Under the pieces are notes generated by a model that was not told where the DNA came from, ran no database searches, and saw only the letters and a program-made list of their open reading frames with translations. From Halosimplex carlsbadense 2-9-1 (GTDB lineage: Archaea; Halobacteriota; Halobacteria; Halobacteriales; Haloarculaceae), in the NCBI RefSeq assembly GCF_000337455.1, contig NZ_AOIU01000009.1, forward strand, positions 1 to 50,176: a DNA stretch of 50,176 bases. Direction: 5' to 3'. A program made the position numbers and the translations under genes. Positions 16,806 to 25,466 of the stretch are shown in pieces (positions within the stretch are counted from its first letter, which is position 1; each line of letters begins with the position of its first letter).

Positions 16806-17585
16806 CTACTCCTCGCCGGGGCCCGTGAGGCAGAAGACGAGCGAGCCGTCGTCGAGGCCGGCGACGCGGGTCTGCGTGGTGAAGGTGTCGCCGCCGTCGG
16901 TCTCGCAGACGGTGCCGCCGGTCCACTGCCAGTCGTCGCGGACGGTCTCCAGCGCGGTGGATTCGAGGCGCTCGACTTCCTCGTCGGGGAAACACTCGCG
17001 CCAGGGGCTCCCGATCAGGTCGTTTGGTTCGGCGCCGAACCGGCTGGCGAACACGTGGTTGACGAAGGAGAACGTCCCGTCGGGGGCGACGACGGCGATG
17101 GCGTCGGCGGTGGCCTCGATGGCGGTCAGGCCCCGCTCGGCGGTCCGCATCGTGCGGTGGTGGTGGACGAGTCGTCGGATCCGCCCGGCGAGGATCGACA
17201 TGGTCACCGTGGGGCTGTTCTTCCGGAGAAACTCGGTCCACGTCGACTCGGGGAACCCCTCGGCGATGTCGGCGCGTTCGGACCCGGTGAAGAGGACGAA
17301 CGGCAGCGTGGGCGCCCGTTCGCGCACGTCCGAGAGGAACTCGAGGCCGTTCGTGCCGGGCATGTCGTAGTCGCTGACGACGCAGTCGACGGCGTCGACG
17401 TGGTCGAGCGCGTCGGCGGGCGCGGTCTCCGTCCGGACCGACAGGTCGTCGTGTTCGGAGAGGTGCGCCGCTATCAGGTCGAGGTAGTCGCGGTCGTCGT
17501 CGACGCAGATCACGTCGATGGACTCGTCGCTGCTCGCAGGTGCGTTCGCGGTCGCCGCAGCGATGTCTTCTATCACGGCTGTCAT
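16806..17585 (-). CDS. Response-regulator receiver plus PAS protein
   Basis: 259 residues. A CheY-like receiver (about 22-135) carries acidic D29/D30, phospho-acceptor D72 (VSDYDMPG), T100 (VLFTGS) and a lysine in EFLRKNSP, so phosphotransfer competence is expected. A linker helix leads into one PAS domain (about 150-255: AIEATADAIAVVAPDGTFSF, with GSPWRECFPDEEVERLES following). There is no kinase, HTH or HalX output domain, so it probably relays phosphorylation through protein contacts. It is the last gene of a minus-strand cluster starting with a HalOD1 protein; the gap from the preceding small gene is 100 nt. Partner kinases are not encoded in the window. Confidence 0.92.
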   Translation of the reverse strand: MTAVIEDIAAATANAPASSDESIDVICVDDDRDYLDLIAAHLSEHDDLSVRTETAPADALDHVDAVDCVVSDYDMPGTNGLEFLSDVRERAPTLPFVLFTGSERADIAEGFPESTWTEFLRKNSPTVTMSILAGRIRRLVHHHRTMRTAERGLTAIEATADAIAVVAPDGTFSFVNHVFASRFGAEPNDLIGSPWRECFPDEEVERLESTALETVRDDWQWTGGTVCETDGGDTFTTQTRVAGLDDGSLVFCLTGPGEE

Positions 17586-17685
17586 CCTCGGTCGTCTCGG
17601 TGCGCCGCCGTCGCGTCCCGCGGCGCGTCGGTCGTCCGTTCGGTCCGTTCGGTCGTCGCTCCGTTACCCGCACCCCCCGAACCCC

Positions 17686-17841
17686 TCATTGCTCGATCTG
17701 CTCGGTCACGTCCGACTGGATCCAGGCGTGTTCGTTCTCCGGGTCGGCGATCATCGCCAGGCGAGTGTCACCCACGTCGTACTCCTCGTAGGTCTCGCGG
17801 ATCGCGCCCTCCGCGTCCTCGGTCGAGCCCGTCGACGACAT
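17686..17841 (-). CDS. Small conserved haloarchaeal protein (DUF7331-like)
   Basis: 51 residues reading MSSTGSTEDAEGAIRETYEE, then YDVGDTRLAMIADPENEHAW and IQSDVTEQIEQ. The YDVGDTRLAxIxDPENxxAWIQS core is a pattern I associate with a small haloarchaeal family commonly placed beside HalOD1 genes (DUF7331, recalled and not verified). Its ATG at 17841 lies 1 nt after the stop codon of the HalOD1 gene, which argues for translational coupling and a joint function. It is acidic and soluble. Function unknown. Confidence 0.8.
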   Translation of the reverse strand: MSSTGSTEDAEGAIRETYEEYDVGDTRLAMIADPENEHAWIQSDVTEQIEQ

Positions 17842-17842
17842 C

Positions 17843-18091
17843 TCAGGCCCCTCCCGCGCCGTCCACGGTGACCGTCCCGTCGCCGTCGACGACGACGCTG
17901 TGGCCGTTGTACTCGAATTCCACGGTCGCGGTCGCCCCGCTCTCGTAGAGCGCGTCCAGCGCGTCCGTGTCCACGACCTCGTACAGCGGCGGCTCCATCG
18001 TCAGCGGGTCGGTCCCCGTCGCGTCGGCTATCGTCTCGATCACGTCGATGCTTATCTGCTCGCTGGGCTCTTGTACTGCCATACCGTCCAT
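17843..18091 (-). CDS. HalOD1 output-domain protein
   Basis: 82 residues forming a stand-alone HalOD1 domain, a haloarchaeal output domain often fused to or neighbouring receivers. Typical features are ISIDVIETIADATGTDPLTM, the PPLYEVVDTDALDALYESG helix and the C-terminal VEFEYNGHSVVVDGDGTVTV hairpin. Start ATG 18091 or 18082 are both possible (MDGMAVQ). It is the first gene of the minus-strand cluster with the DUF7331-like and receiver-PAS genes, and is divergent from the large LOV regulator. A role in signal output from the receiver-PAS protein is inference from context. Confidence 0.88.
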   Translation of the reverse strand: MDGMAVQEPSEQISIDVIETIADATGTDPLTMEPPLYEVVDTDALDALYESGATATVEFEYNGHSVVVDGDGTVTVDGAGGA

Positions 18092-18166
18092 TCTATCTTC
18101 TCATAGGGCGACAACTGGTATCGAACTGTCCGCTACGTGCATACCGCGACCGCCGAAGCGGGGGCA

Positions 18167-18194
18167 ATATGTATAGCGTCGCTCGCGAGCGACG
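18167..18194 (-). promoter_or_regulatory. Palindrome plus TATA-like element in the HalOD1/LOV divergent region
   Basis: In the 312-nt divergent gap (18092-18403), cgtcgctcgcgagcgacg at 18177-18194 is a perfect 18-bp palindrome. On the minus strand it is followed at once by ctatacatat (18176-18167), a plausible TATA box for the HalOD1 cluster, giving a leader of ~50 nt. Near the other gene a ttaat element at 18375-18379 lies about 27 nt before ATG 18404. The rest of the gap contains nothing else I can name. Confidence 0.45.
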
Positions 18195-18403
18195 GAGCGT
18201 TCGAGCGTCGCCAGGCGGTCGAGTATCCCCGAGAGCGAACCCGCCGTCCGCGATCGTGGACCGCCGTCCGGCCCAGCGGAACGAGCGTCTCGGATCGCGG
18301 GTCGGCGTCCCGAACCCGGAGTCGGGCGCCAGCGGGTCCGGCCCGTGGACCTGTCGGCAGACGGAAACCAACCGTTAATTGCGCGCCCTATCAATACCCA
18401 CTA

Positions 18404-21400
18404 ATGGACGCTGGCTCGCTCCGCGACGCCCCAGCTTGCGACGGGGTCGCGGACAGGGGGAGTACCACCGCCCGGCGAGGGCCCGGACGCGTTCCGGGTC
18501 GGCCGTCGGGCGTCGGTGCCGTGCTCGTCGTGGTCGCAGTCGTCACACTCGCGGCGGTCACGGGACTCATTGCCGTCGACGAACTCCCGTCGGTGCGGTC
18601 GATCGATTCGCTCGCGGGCCTCCTGGGGACGGGTCTGCTCGGGCTCGCGGTGTCGGGCGACCGCGACGACGGGGTCGCCGAACTGGTCGCGGACGTCGAG
18701 CGGGCCCGCGAGGGCGAGGACGTGACCTTCGAGACCGACCGGGAGGACGGGCTGGGTGAACTCGCCGAAGCCGTCGAGGGGCTCGTCGAAGACCTCCGAG
18801 AGTGCGAGCGCGAGCGGTCGCTGCAGGAGCGAGTCATCGAGTCTGCGCCGGTCGGAATCACGGTCGCCGACGTGACCGAACCGGACGAGCCGCTCGTCTC
18901 CGTCAACGACCGCTTCGAGGCGTTGACCGGCTACGAGGAGTCGGAGTGTCTGGGTCGCAACTGTCGGTTCCTCCAGGGCGAGGACACCGACGAGGAAGCG
19001 GTCGCGCGACTGCGGCGGGCCGTCGACGACGAGGCCGAGACGACGGTCGAACTGCGCAACTACCGGGCCGACGGGACGGAGTTCTGGAACCGCGTCCGGG
19101 TGGCCCCGGTGGAGAACGACGAGGGCGAGGTGACCCACTACGTCGGCTTTCAGGAGGACGTGACCGAGCGGGTCGAGCGCCAGGCGGAACTCGACCGCGA
19201 GCGGTCGCTACTGGACTCGATCTTCGAGCAGGTGCCGATCCACCTCTACGTCAAGGACCGCGAGGGACGCTACGAGCGGGTCAGCAGCGCCTACCTCGAG
19301 GAGGCCTACGGCTGGGACGCCGAGCGAGTCGTCGGCGCGACCGACCCCGAACTGTTCGACGACGAGCTGGCTGAAGCGAGTCACGCGGACGACCTGCGGG
19401 TCGTCGAGACGGGCGAGCCGATCGTCGGCAAGGAGGAGTACGTGCCGGACGTCGGCGAGTGGAACCTCACGACGAAGGTGCCCTGGCGCGGTCCCGACGG
19501 AGCGGTCCGGGGGCTGTTCGGCGTCTCCCAGAAGATCACCGAGCGCAAGAAACGCGAGCAGGAGCTCGCGGCTTACCGCGAGTTCACCGACGGGGTCATC
19601 GACGCGATCGACGACGTGTTCTACGTTCTCGACGCGGACGGCGAGGTGTTGCGGTGGAACGAGACGCTCGCCGAGGTGAGCGGCTACGACGACGACGAGA
19701 TCGAGACGATGGAGGCGACCGACTTCTTCGCCGAGGGTGACAGGGAGGCGGTCCGCGACGGGATCGAGAACATCGAGGCCGCGGCCGGGGTCCCGCTGGA
19801 GGCGCGGTTCGAGACGAAAGACGGCGATCGAATCCCCTACGAGATCGTTGCCAGTCCGCTCGAATCGCCCGACGGCGAGCGTGTTATTGCGGGAATCGCG
19901 CGGGACATCTCCGAGCGCAGGGAGCGCGAGCGCCAGCTCGAGGCCATCGTCGAGAACACCGATGACCCGATCTACATCAAGGACCCCGACGGGCGCTACC
20001 GGTTCGTCAACGAGGCGGCCGCCGCGAACCTCGGTGAACCGCCGGAAGCGATCGTCGGCAAGACCGACGACGAGTTCTTCGACGAGGAGACGGTCGCCGA
20101 CATCGTGTCGGACGACAGTCGGGTCGTCGAGACGGGCGAACCGCTCTCGCGGGAGGTGTCCCGACCGATCGACGGCGACGAGCGGATCTATCTCGACTAC
20201 AAATACCCCTACCGGGACGAGGACGGCGAGATACTCGGGGTGATGGGTATCAGTCGCAACATCACCGAGCGCAAGGCCGCCGAAGAGAAGCTCCGAGAGC
20301 GCGAGCGACATCTCCAGGAGTACCGCGAGTACACCGAGGACGTCCTCGACGCGATCGACGACGTGTTCTACGTGTTCGACGAGACCGGTGCGATCCAGCG
20401 CTGGAACGACACCGTCACCGAGGTGACCGGCTACGACGACGCGGAGATCGCCGAGATGCACGGGACGGACTTCTTCCCGGAACACGCTCACGGACGGGTC
20501 GTCGAGGCGATCGCGACTGTCTTCGACGGCGGCGAGGAGCGCGTCGACGCGCCGGTCCTGACCAGCGACGGCGAGGAGATCCCCTACGAGTTCGTCGCCT
20601 CGCGACTGGAGACCCCGGACGGCGACGCCGTCCTCGTCGGCGTCGGCCGGGACATCTCCGTACGCAAGGCCCGCGAGCGGGAGTTGCGCGAGACGAACGA
20701 GCGGCTCAACGCGATCATCGAGGCGTCGCCGGCGGCGCTGATCGCGCTGGACCTCGAGGGGAGGGTGACGCTGTGGAACGCCGCGGCCGAGCGGATCTTC
20801 GGGTGGGAGGAGGCGGAGGTGCTCGGCGAGCGGTACCCGGCCGTCCCGGCCGACTGCGAGGACGAACACGAGCGGATAAACGAGCAGGTCCAGTCGGGGG
20901 AGACGGTCACCGCGGTGGAGACGAAGCGCCTCCGGAATGACGGGTCGCCCGTGGACGTGTCGCTGTCGGTCGCGCCGCTGCGCGACGAGGGCGGCGAGAG
21001 AGTCGGCCAGATGGGTGCGCTCGCCGACATCACCGACCGCAAGGCGGCCGAGCGGGAACTGCGCGCGACCAAGGAGCGAATGCAGAAGTTCGTCGAGACC
21101 TCGCCGGTGGGCGTCGTCGCGACCGACCCCGATGGGAGGGTGACGCTGTGGAACGACGCGATGGAAGAGATCTTCGGCTGGTCGGCCGAGGCGGTGCTGG
21201 GCGAACCGTACCCCGCGGTGCCGGCCGACCGCGAGGGCGACGACGAGATCCGTCAGCGCGTCCTCGAGGGCGAGTCGTTCACCCAGATCGAGCGCGAGCG
21301 GGTGCGCAAGGACGGCGAGCGCATCGACATCTCACTGTCGACGACACCGATCCGCGACGACGAGGGCGCGGTGACCGAGGTCGTCGGCTACATCGAGGAC

Positions 21401-23905
21401 ATCACCGAGCGCAAGGAGCGCGAGCGAGAGCTCGCGGCGCGGTCGGCCGCCATGGAGCAGTCGATCGACGGGATGGCGATCCTCGACGAGGACGGCGTCT
21501 ACGAGTTCGTCAACCAGGCTCACGCCGACATCTACGGCTACGACGGTCCCGAGGCGCTCCTCGGGGAGCCGTGGGAGCTGTGTTACACCGACCGGGAGGC
21601 CGAACGCATCGAACGCGAGGTGTACCCGGTGCTGGCCGAGCGGGGCGAGTGGCGCGGCGAGTCGGTCGGCAGCCGCGCGGACGGGTCGACGTTCCCCCAG
21701 GAGCTATCCTTGACCTTCCTCGACGACGGCCGCCAGGTCTGCGTCGTCCGCGACATCACCGAGCGCAAAGCCCGCGAGCGCGAGCTCGAGCGGACGAAGG
21801 ACCTGCTCCAGCAGGCCGGCCGCATCGCCGCTATCGGCGGCTGGGAACTGGACCTGACCGGCTCCGAGTCCGAGATGACCTGGTCGGACGAGCTCTACCG
21901 GCTCCACGGGGTCGCCCCCGACACGGACATCGACCTCGAAACCGCGGTCGAATTCTACCACCCCGACGACCGCGAGCGGATCCGCGACTACTTCCGGCGG
22001 GCGGTCGAGGTCGGCGAGAGCTACGACATGGAGGTGCGCCTGGAGACCGACGAGTCGCTCCGCTGGGTGCGCGCCATCGGCGAGCCCGTCCGCGACGCCG
22101 ACGGCGATATCGTCCGCGTCCGCGGTTCCATCCAGGACATCACCGAGCAGAAGGAGCGCGAACTCGCCCTGGAGTCGCTCCACGAGGCGACGCGGGGCCT
22201 GCTCGGCGTCGAGACCGACACCGAGGCGGCCGAACTCGTCGTCGACACCGCCCGGTCCGTGCTGGACGTGGCCGGCGTCGCCGTCTACCTGCTCGACGAC
22301 AGCGCCAACCACCTCGACGCCGTCGCCTGCTCGGAGGGGTTCGATCGGCTCTGCGACGCCGCACCGGTCGGCGCCGGCGCCGCCGACTCGCTGCTGTGGA
22401 ACACGTACGTCACCGGGACGCCGACGGTGTTCGACGACACGGGAACCGTCGCGGAGTCGCAGGTGTTCGGGGCCGAGGTCAGCGGCGGGCTGCTCGTCCC
22501 GGTCGGCGACCACGGCGTGTTCGTCGTCGCCACCGAGGACCGGGCGGTCGACCAGTCGACCCGCCAGCTCGCGGAGACGCTCGTCGCGACGACCGAAGCG
22601 GCGTTCGACCGGCTGGCCAGCGAGCGGACGCTCCGCGAGCGCGACGCCGAGCTCGCCGAGCAGAACGCCCGGCTGCGCCGCCAGATCGGCATCACCGACC
22701 TCATCCGGCGGATCGACCAGTCGCTGATACAGGCCGAGTCCCGCGAGGCCATCGAGGCGGCGGTCGCGGACCGCCTCGTCGAGAGCGACGACATCGCCTT
22801 CGCGTGGATCGGCGGGCTCGACGCCGCGGGCGAGCGCGTCGAGCCCAGCGCCTGGGCCGGCGACAGCGCCGAGTACCTCGACGCGGTCGACCTCGCGCTC
22901 GGCGGCGACGAGCCCGCCACTGGGACGGCCGCGGCCGAGACACCGACGGTGGTCGGCAACGTCGTCGACGACCTCCAGCGTGAGGACTGGCGCAAGGCCG
23001 CCCTCGCCCGCGAGTTCCACTCCGTCGTGAGCGTCCCGCTGGCCTTCGAGGAGTATTTCTACGGCGTGCTCACCGTGTACGCGTCGGAACCGAACGACTT
23101 CGGCGACCTCGAGCGGGAGGTGTTCGCGGAGCTCGGCGAGAACATCGCCCACTCGATCAACGCCGTCGAGACCCAGCGGGCGCTGCACGCCGACCAGCGG
23201 GTCGAACTATCCCTGTCGTTCGACGCCGACGACGACGTGCTTGGCCGGCTGGCCAGCGCGGCCGACTGCAGCGTCGCCTTCGAGGGTCTGGCCACCCACT
23301 CCGAGTCGGAGACCGGCCTGTTCCTCACGACCGGGGGCGCGCCGGTCGAGGCGGTGACCGACGCGCTGGACGCGCTCGTCTCCGTCCGGAACTACCGACT
23401 GGTCGGCGAGCCCGGGGCGGACGGCGAGGACGGAGGGGCCAACGCCGAGGCGGGCGCGCTGTTCGAGGTGACCGTCGACGGCGACTCGCTCGCCGCGGGG
23501 CTCGTCCGCCACGGGGCCGACCCGCGGTCGATCCGGGCCGACCCCGAGGGGATCGAGGCGGTCGTCGACGTGTCGGCGGCGACGGACGTGCGCGCGTTCG
23601 TCGAGATGCTCGGCGAGACCCACCCCAGCGTCGAGCTGACGACCCGGCGGACCGTCGACCGCTCCGACGACCGCGAGCGCCGCTCGGGCTCGGCGTTCGA
23701 GGCGCTGACCGACCGCCAGCTGGAGGTGTTGCGGACGGCCTACTACGCCGGCTTCTTCGAGTGGCCCCGCACCTCCACGGGCGAGGACGTGGCCGAGATG
23801 CTCGACGTGAGCCAGCCGACCGTCAACCGTCACCTCCGCGTCGGCCAACAGCGCCTGCTCGACCGCCTCTTCGCGGACCACACCGTGGCCGTCGACGCCG
23901 ACTGA
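18404..23905 (+). CDS. LOV-PAS(8)-GAF(2)-HTH-10 one-component regulator (giant Bat-like protein)
   Basis: 1833 residues. Two hydrophobic segments (about 37-57 and 66-83) anchor the N-terminus. PAS1 (about 140-257) is a LOV domain: LGRNCRFLQG with adduct cysteine C187, plus the flavin contacts N186, R188, Q191, N219 (LRNY), N229 (FWNR) and Q250 (VGFQED). Eight further PAS domains follow to about residue 1260, most ending in DITERK-type linkers. GAF domains lie at roughly 1265-1420 and 1445-1600. A Bat-type domain and the HTH-10 module (ALTDRQLEVLRTAYYAGFFE, then the GEDVAEMLDVSQPTVNRHLR segment) end the protein. No histidine-kinase domain is present, so light or ligand signals should act directly on transcription. 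Bat regulators control bacterio-opsin/isoprenoid genes in Halobacterium; the targets here are unknown. Confidence 0.93.
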   Translation: MDAGSLRDAPACDGVADRGSTTARRGPGRVPGRPSGVGAVLVVVAVVTLAAVTGLIAVDELPSVRSIDSLAGLLGTGLLGLAVSGDRDDGVAELVADVERAREGEDVTFETDREDGLGELAEAVEGLVEDLRECERERSLQERVIESAPVGITVADVTEPDEPLVSVNDRFEALTGYEESECLGRNCRFLQGEDTDEEAVARLRRAVDDEAETTVELRNYRADGTEFWNRVRVAPVENDEGEVTHYVGFQEDVTERVERQAELDRERSLLDSIFEQVPIHLYVKDREGRYERVSSAYLEEAYGWDAERVVGATDPELFDDELAEASHADDLRVVETGEPIVGKEEYVPDVGEWNLTTKVPWRGPDGAVRGLFGVSQKITERKKREQELAAYREFTDGVIDAIDDVFYVLDADGEVLRWNETLAEVSGYDDDEIETMEATDFFAEGDREAVRDGIENIEAAAGVPLEARFETKDGDRIPYEIVASPLESPDGERVIAGIARDISERRERERQLEAIVENTDDPIYIKDPDGRYRFVNEAAAANLGEPPEAIVGKTDDEFFDEETVADIVSDDSRVVETGEPLSREVSRPIDGDERIYLDYKYPYRDEDGEILGVMGISRNITERKAAEEKLRERERHLQEYREYTEDVLDAIDDVFYVFDETGAIQRWNDTVTEVTGYDDAEIAEMHGTDFFPEHAHGRVVEAIATVFDGGEERVDAPVLTSDGEEIPYEFVASRLETPDGDAVLVGVGRDISVRKARERELRETNERLNAIIEASPAALIALDLEGRVTLWNAAAERIFGWEEAEVLGERYPAVPADCEDEHERINEQVQSGETVTAVETKRLRNDGSPVDVSLSVAPLRDEGGERVGQMGALADITDRKAAERELRATKERMQKFVETSPVGVVATDPDGRVTLWNDAMEEIFGWSAEAVLGEPYPAVPADREGDDEIRQRVLEGESFTQIERERVRKDGERIDISLSTTPIRDDEGAVTEVVGYIEDITERKERERELAARSAAMEQSIDGMAILDEDGVYEFVNQAHADIYGYDGPEALLGEPWELCYTDREAERIEREVYPVLAERGEWRGESVGSRADGSTFPQELSLTFLDDGRQVCVVRDITERKARERELERTKDLLQQAGRIAAIGGWELDLTGSESEMTWSDELYRLHGVAPDTDIDLETAVEFYHPDDRERIRDYFRRAVEVGESYDMEVRLETDESLRWVRAIGEPVRDADGDIVRVRGSIQDITEQKERELALESLHEATRGLLGVETDTEAAELVVDTARSVLDVAGVAVYLLDDSANHLDAVACSEGFDRLCDAAPVGAGAADSLLWNTYVTGTPTVFDDTGTVAESQVFGAEVSGGLLVPVGDHGVFVVATEDRAVDQSTRQLAETLVATTEAAFDRLASERTLRERDAELAEQNARLRRQIGITDLIRRIDQSLIQAESREAIEAAVADRLVESDDIAFAWIGGLDAAGERVEPSAWAGDSAEYLDAVDLALGGDEPATGTAAAETPTVVGNVVDDLQREDWRKAALAREFHSVVSVPLAFEEYFYGVLTVYASEPNDFGDLEREVFAELGENIAHSINAVETQRALHADQRVELSLSFDADDDVLGRLASAADCSVAFEGLATHSESETGLFLTTGGAPVEAVTDALDALVSVRNYRLVGEPGADGEDGGANAEAGALFEVTVDGDSLAAGLVRHGADPRSIRADPEGIEAVVDVSAATDVRAFVEMLGETHPSVELTTRRTVDRSDDRERRSGSAFEALTDRQLEVLRTAYYAGFFEWPRTSTGEDVAEMLDVSQPTVNRHLRVGQQRLLDRLFADHTVAVDAD

Positions 23906-24037
23906 CTACGAGGTCGGTTCGGAGCCAGACCAACGTCGGTGGCCCCCGAGTTCGGCCCGAGACCCTTCGTTGCGCCACGCTGTCGAGCCGTCTCACGCCG
24001 CCGGAAGCTTCAGGCGACGACGGCTCTCACTCCGGGT

Positions 24038-24835
24038 ATGTCCGACGACTCCACCGAGGACGCCCGCAACGACTGGGACCCCGAGGCCTACGACGACGAC
24101 ACGGGCTTCGTCCACGAGTACGGCGGCTCCGTCGTCGATCTGCTCGATCCACAGCCGGGTGAACGCGTCCTCGATCTGGGCTGCGGGACCGGCCACCTCA
24201 CCGCCGACATCGCCGAGCGCGTCGGCGAGTCGGGGGTCGCGGTCGGCGTCGACGCCTCGGTCGAGATGGTCGAGCGGGCTCGCGAGCGGTACCCCGACCT
24301 CCGATTCGCCCTCGCCGACGCCCGCGAGTACGCGCCCGACCGGTCGTTCGACGCCGTCTTCTCCAACGCCGCGTTGCACTGGATCCCCCGCGACGACCAG
24401 CCCGCCGTCGCCGAGCGCGTCGCGGATCTGCTACCCCCGGGCGGCCGGTTCGTCGCCGAACTCGGCGGGACGGGGAACGTGGCCGCCATCGTCGACGCGG
24501 CCGTCGCCGAACTGCGCGCTCGCGGGTACGAGGCCGCTAACCCGTGGTACTTCCCGACGGTCGGCGACCACGCCGCCGCCCTGGAGGCGGCGGGGTTCGA
24601 GGTGCGACTCGCGCGGCTGTTCGACCGCCCGACCGAGCTGGAGGGGGGCCGCGAGGGGCTGGCGAACTGGCTCGACGTGTTCGGCGACTCGCTCTTTGCG
24701 GATCTGGACGACGCCGAGACGGACGCGGCCGTCTCGGCCGTCGAGGAGCGCCTCCGGAACGACCTGTTCGACGCCGACACCGGAACGTGGACCGCCGACT
24801 ACCGCCGGCTGCGGTTCGTCGCCGTCCGCGAGTAG
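24038..24835 (+). CDS. Class I SAM-dependent methyltransferase (trans-aconitate methyltransferase-like)
   Basis: 265 residues with a Rossmann methyltransferase core: VLDLGCGTGHLTADIA (motif I), VGVDASVEMVERAR (motif II acidic residue), LADAREYAP, and FDAVFSNAALHWIPRDDQP (motif IV, with the NAALHW pattern typical of trans-aconitate 2-methyltransferase relatives). The C-terminal lid has YFPTVGDHAAALEAAGFEV. The substrate is likely a small acid, but this is inference from family resemblance. Start ATG 24038 fits the family N-terminus; a longer in-frame region upstream lacks similarity. It is soluble, stands alone and lies 132 nt after the LOV regulator on the same strand. Confidence 0.9.
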   Translation: MSDDSTEDARNDWDPEAYDDDTGFVHEYGGSVVDLLDPQPGERVLDLGCGTGHLTADIAERVGESGVAVGVDASVEMVERARERYPDLRFALADAREYAPDRSFDAVFSNAALHWIPRDDQPAVAERVADLLPPGGRFVAELGGTGNVAAIVDAAVAELRARGYEAANPWYFPTVGDHAAALEAAGFEVRLARLFDRPTELEGGREGLANWLDVFGDSLFADLDDAETDAAVSAVEERLRNDLFDADTGTWTADYRRLRFVAVRE

Positions 24836-25021
24836 CTCGCGGCCCGCGGTCGGAACCGCGGGTCGACCGGGCGGGGCGCGAAGGGCATCGTTTCGGGTGG
24901 AACGAGCCCGGAACCGACGCCGAGACAGTGTGACGCGTCCCGACTGGGGCGCGGCCCCGAACCAGCTACCACTTCCGCACCGCGGCGGGCCGTTATACGT
25001 GGGGCGGTTCCATCCCCGATA

Positions 25022-25408
25022 ATGTCGACCGAAGGCCAGGACTCGGAACCGGCGATGGAGCTGACCACCGTCTACGTCGGTGTCGAGGACATGGACCGGG
25101 CGCTGGAGTTCTACGAAGCACTGTTCGGGACGGCGCCCGCCCAAGCCGACGACCGGTTCTCGACGTTCGCGTTCGACGGCGTCGACTTCGGGCTCTACGA
25201 CGCGAGCGCCGACGGCGGGTCCGTCGAGTTCGGCGACAACTGCGTTCCGAACTTCGAGGTCGAAGACGTGGACGCCGAATTCGAGCGGGTCTCGGAGCTA
25301 GCGCCCGAAGTCGTCCACGGGATCGTCGATATCGACGGCTACCGCTGTTTCCACGTCCGCGACACCGAGGGCAACACGGTCGAGATCTTCGGCGTCGACT
25401 CGGCGTGA
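25022..25408 (+). CDS. VOC-family (glyoxalase-like) protein
   Basis: 128 residues with one vicinal-oxygen-chelate fold: the first beta-alpha-beta unit VYVGVEDMDRALEFYEALFG, then FDGVDFGLYDAS, and the second unit ending in YRCFHVRDTEGNTVEIFGV with the usual C-terminal metal-ligand glutamate. A dimer would form the metal site. The substrate is unknown (dioxygenase, isomerase, resistance or lyase types all occur). A TATA element (ttata, 24993-24997) about 27 nt before ATG 25022 marks a leaderless gene. The 186-nt gap before it holds no gene I can support. Confidence 0.88.
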   Translation: MSTEGQDSEPAMELTTVYVGVEDMDRALEFYEALFGTAPAQADDRFSTFAFDGVDFGLYDASADGGSVEFGDNCVPNFEVEDVDAEFERVSELAPEVVHGIVDIDGYRCFHVRDTEGNTVEIFGVDSA

Positions 25409-25434
25409 CGGCGCCCGGTGGGCCCGGTCCGTGG

Positions 25435-25441
25435 GTTTAAG
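25435..25441 (+). promoter_or_regulatory. TATA-like box that fixes the pilin start
   Basis: gtttaag at 25435-25441 lies about 27-30 nt before GTG 25467, so transcription should start at that GTG. The upstream in-frame GTG at 25431 would precede the box and is rejected as the start. Confidence 0.55.
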
Positions 25442-25466
25442 TCCGAACGGGCGACCAGCCCGGCGC

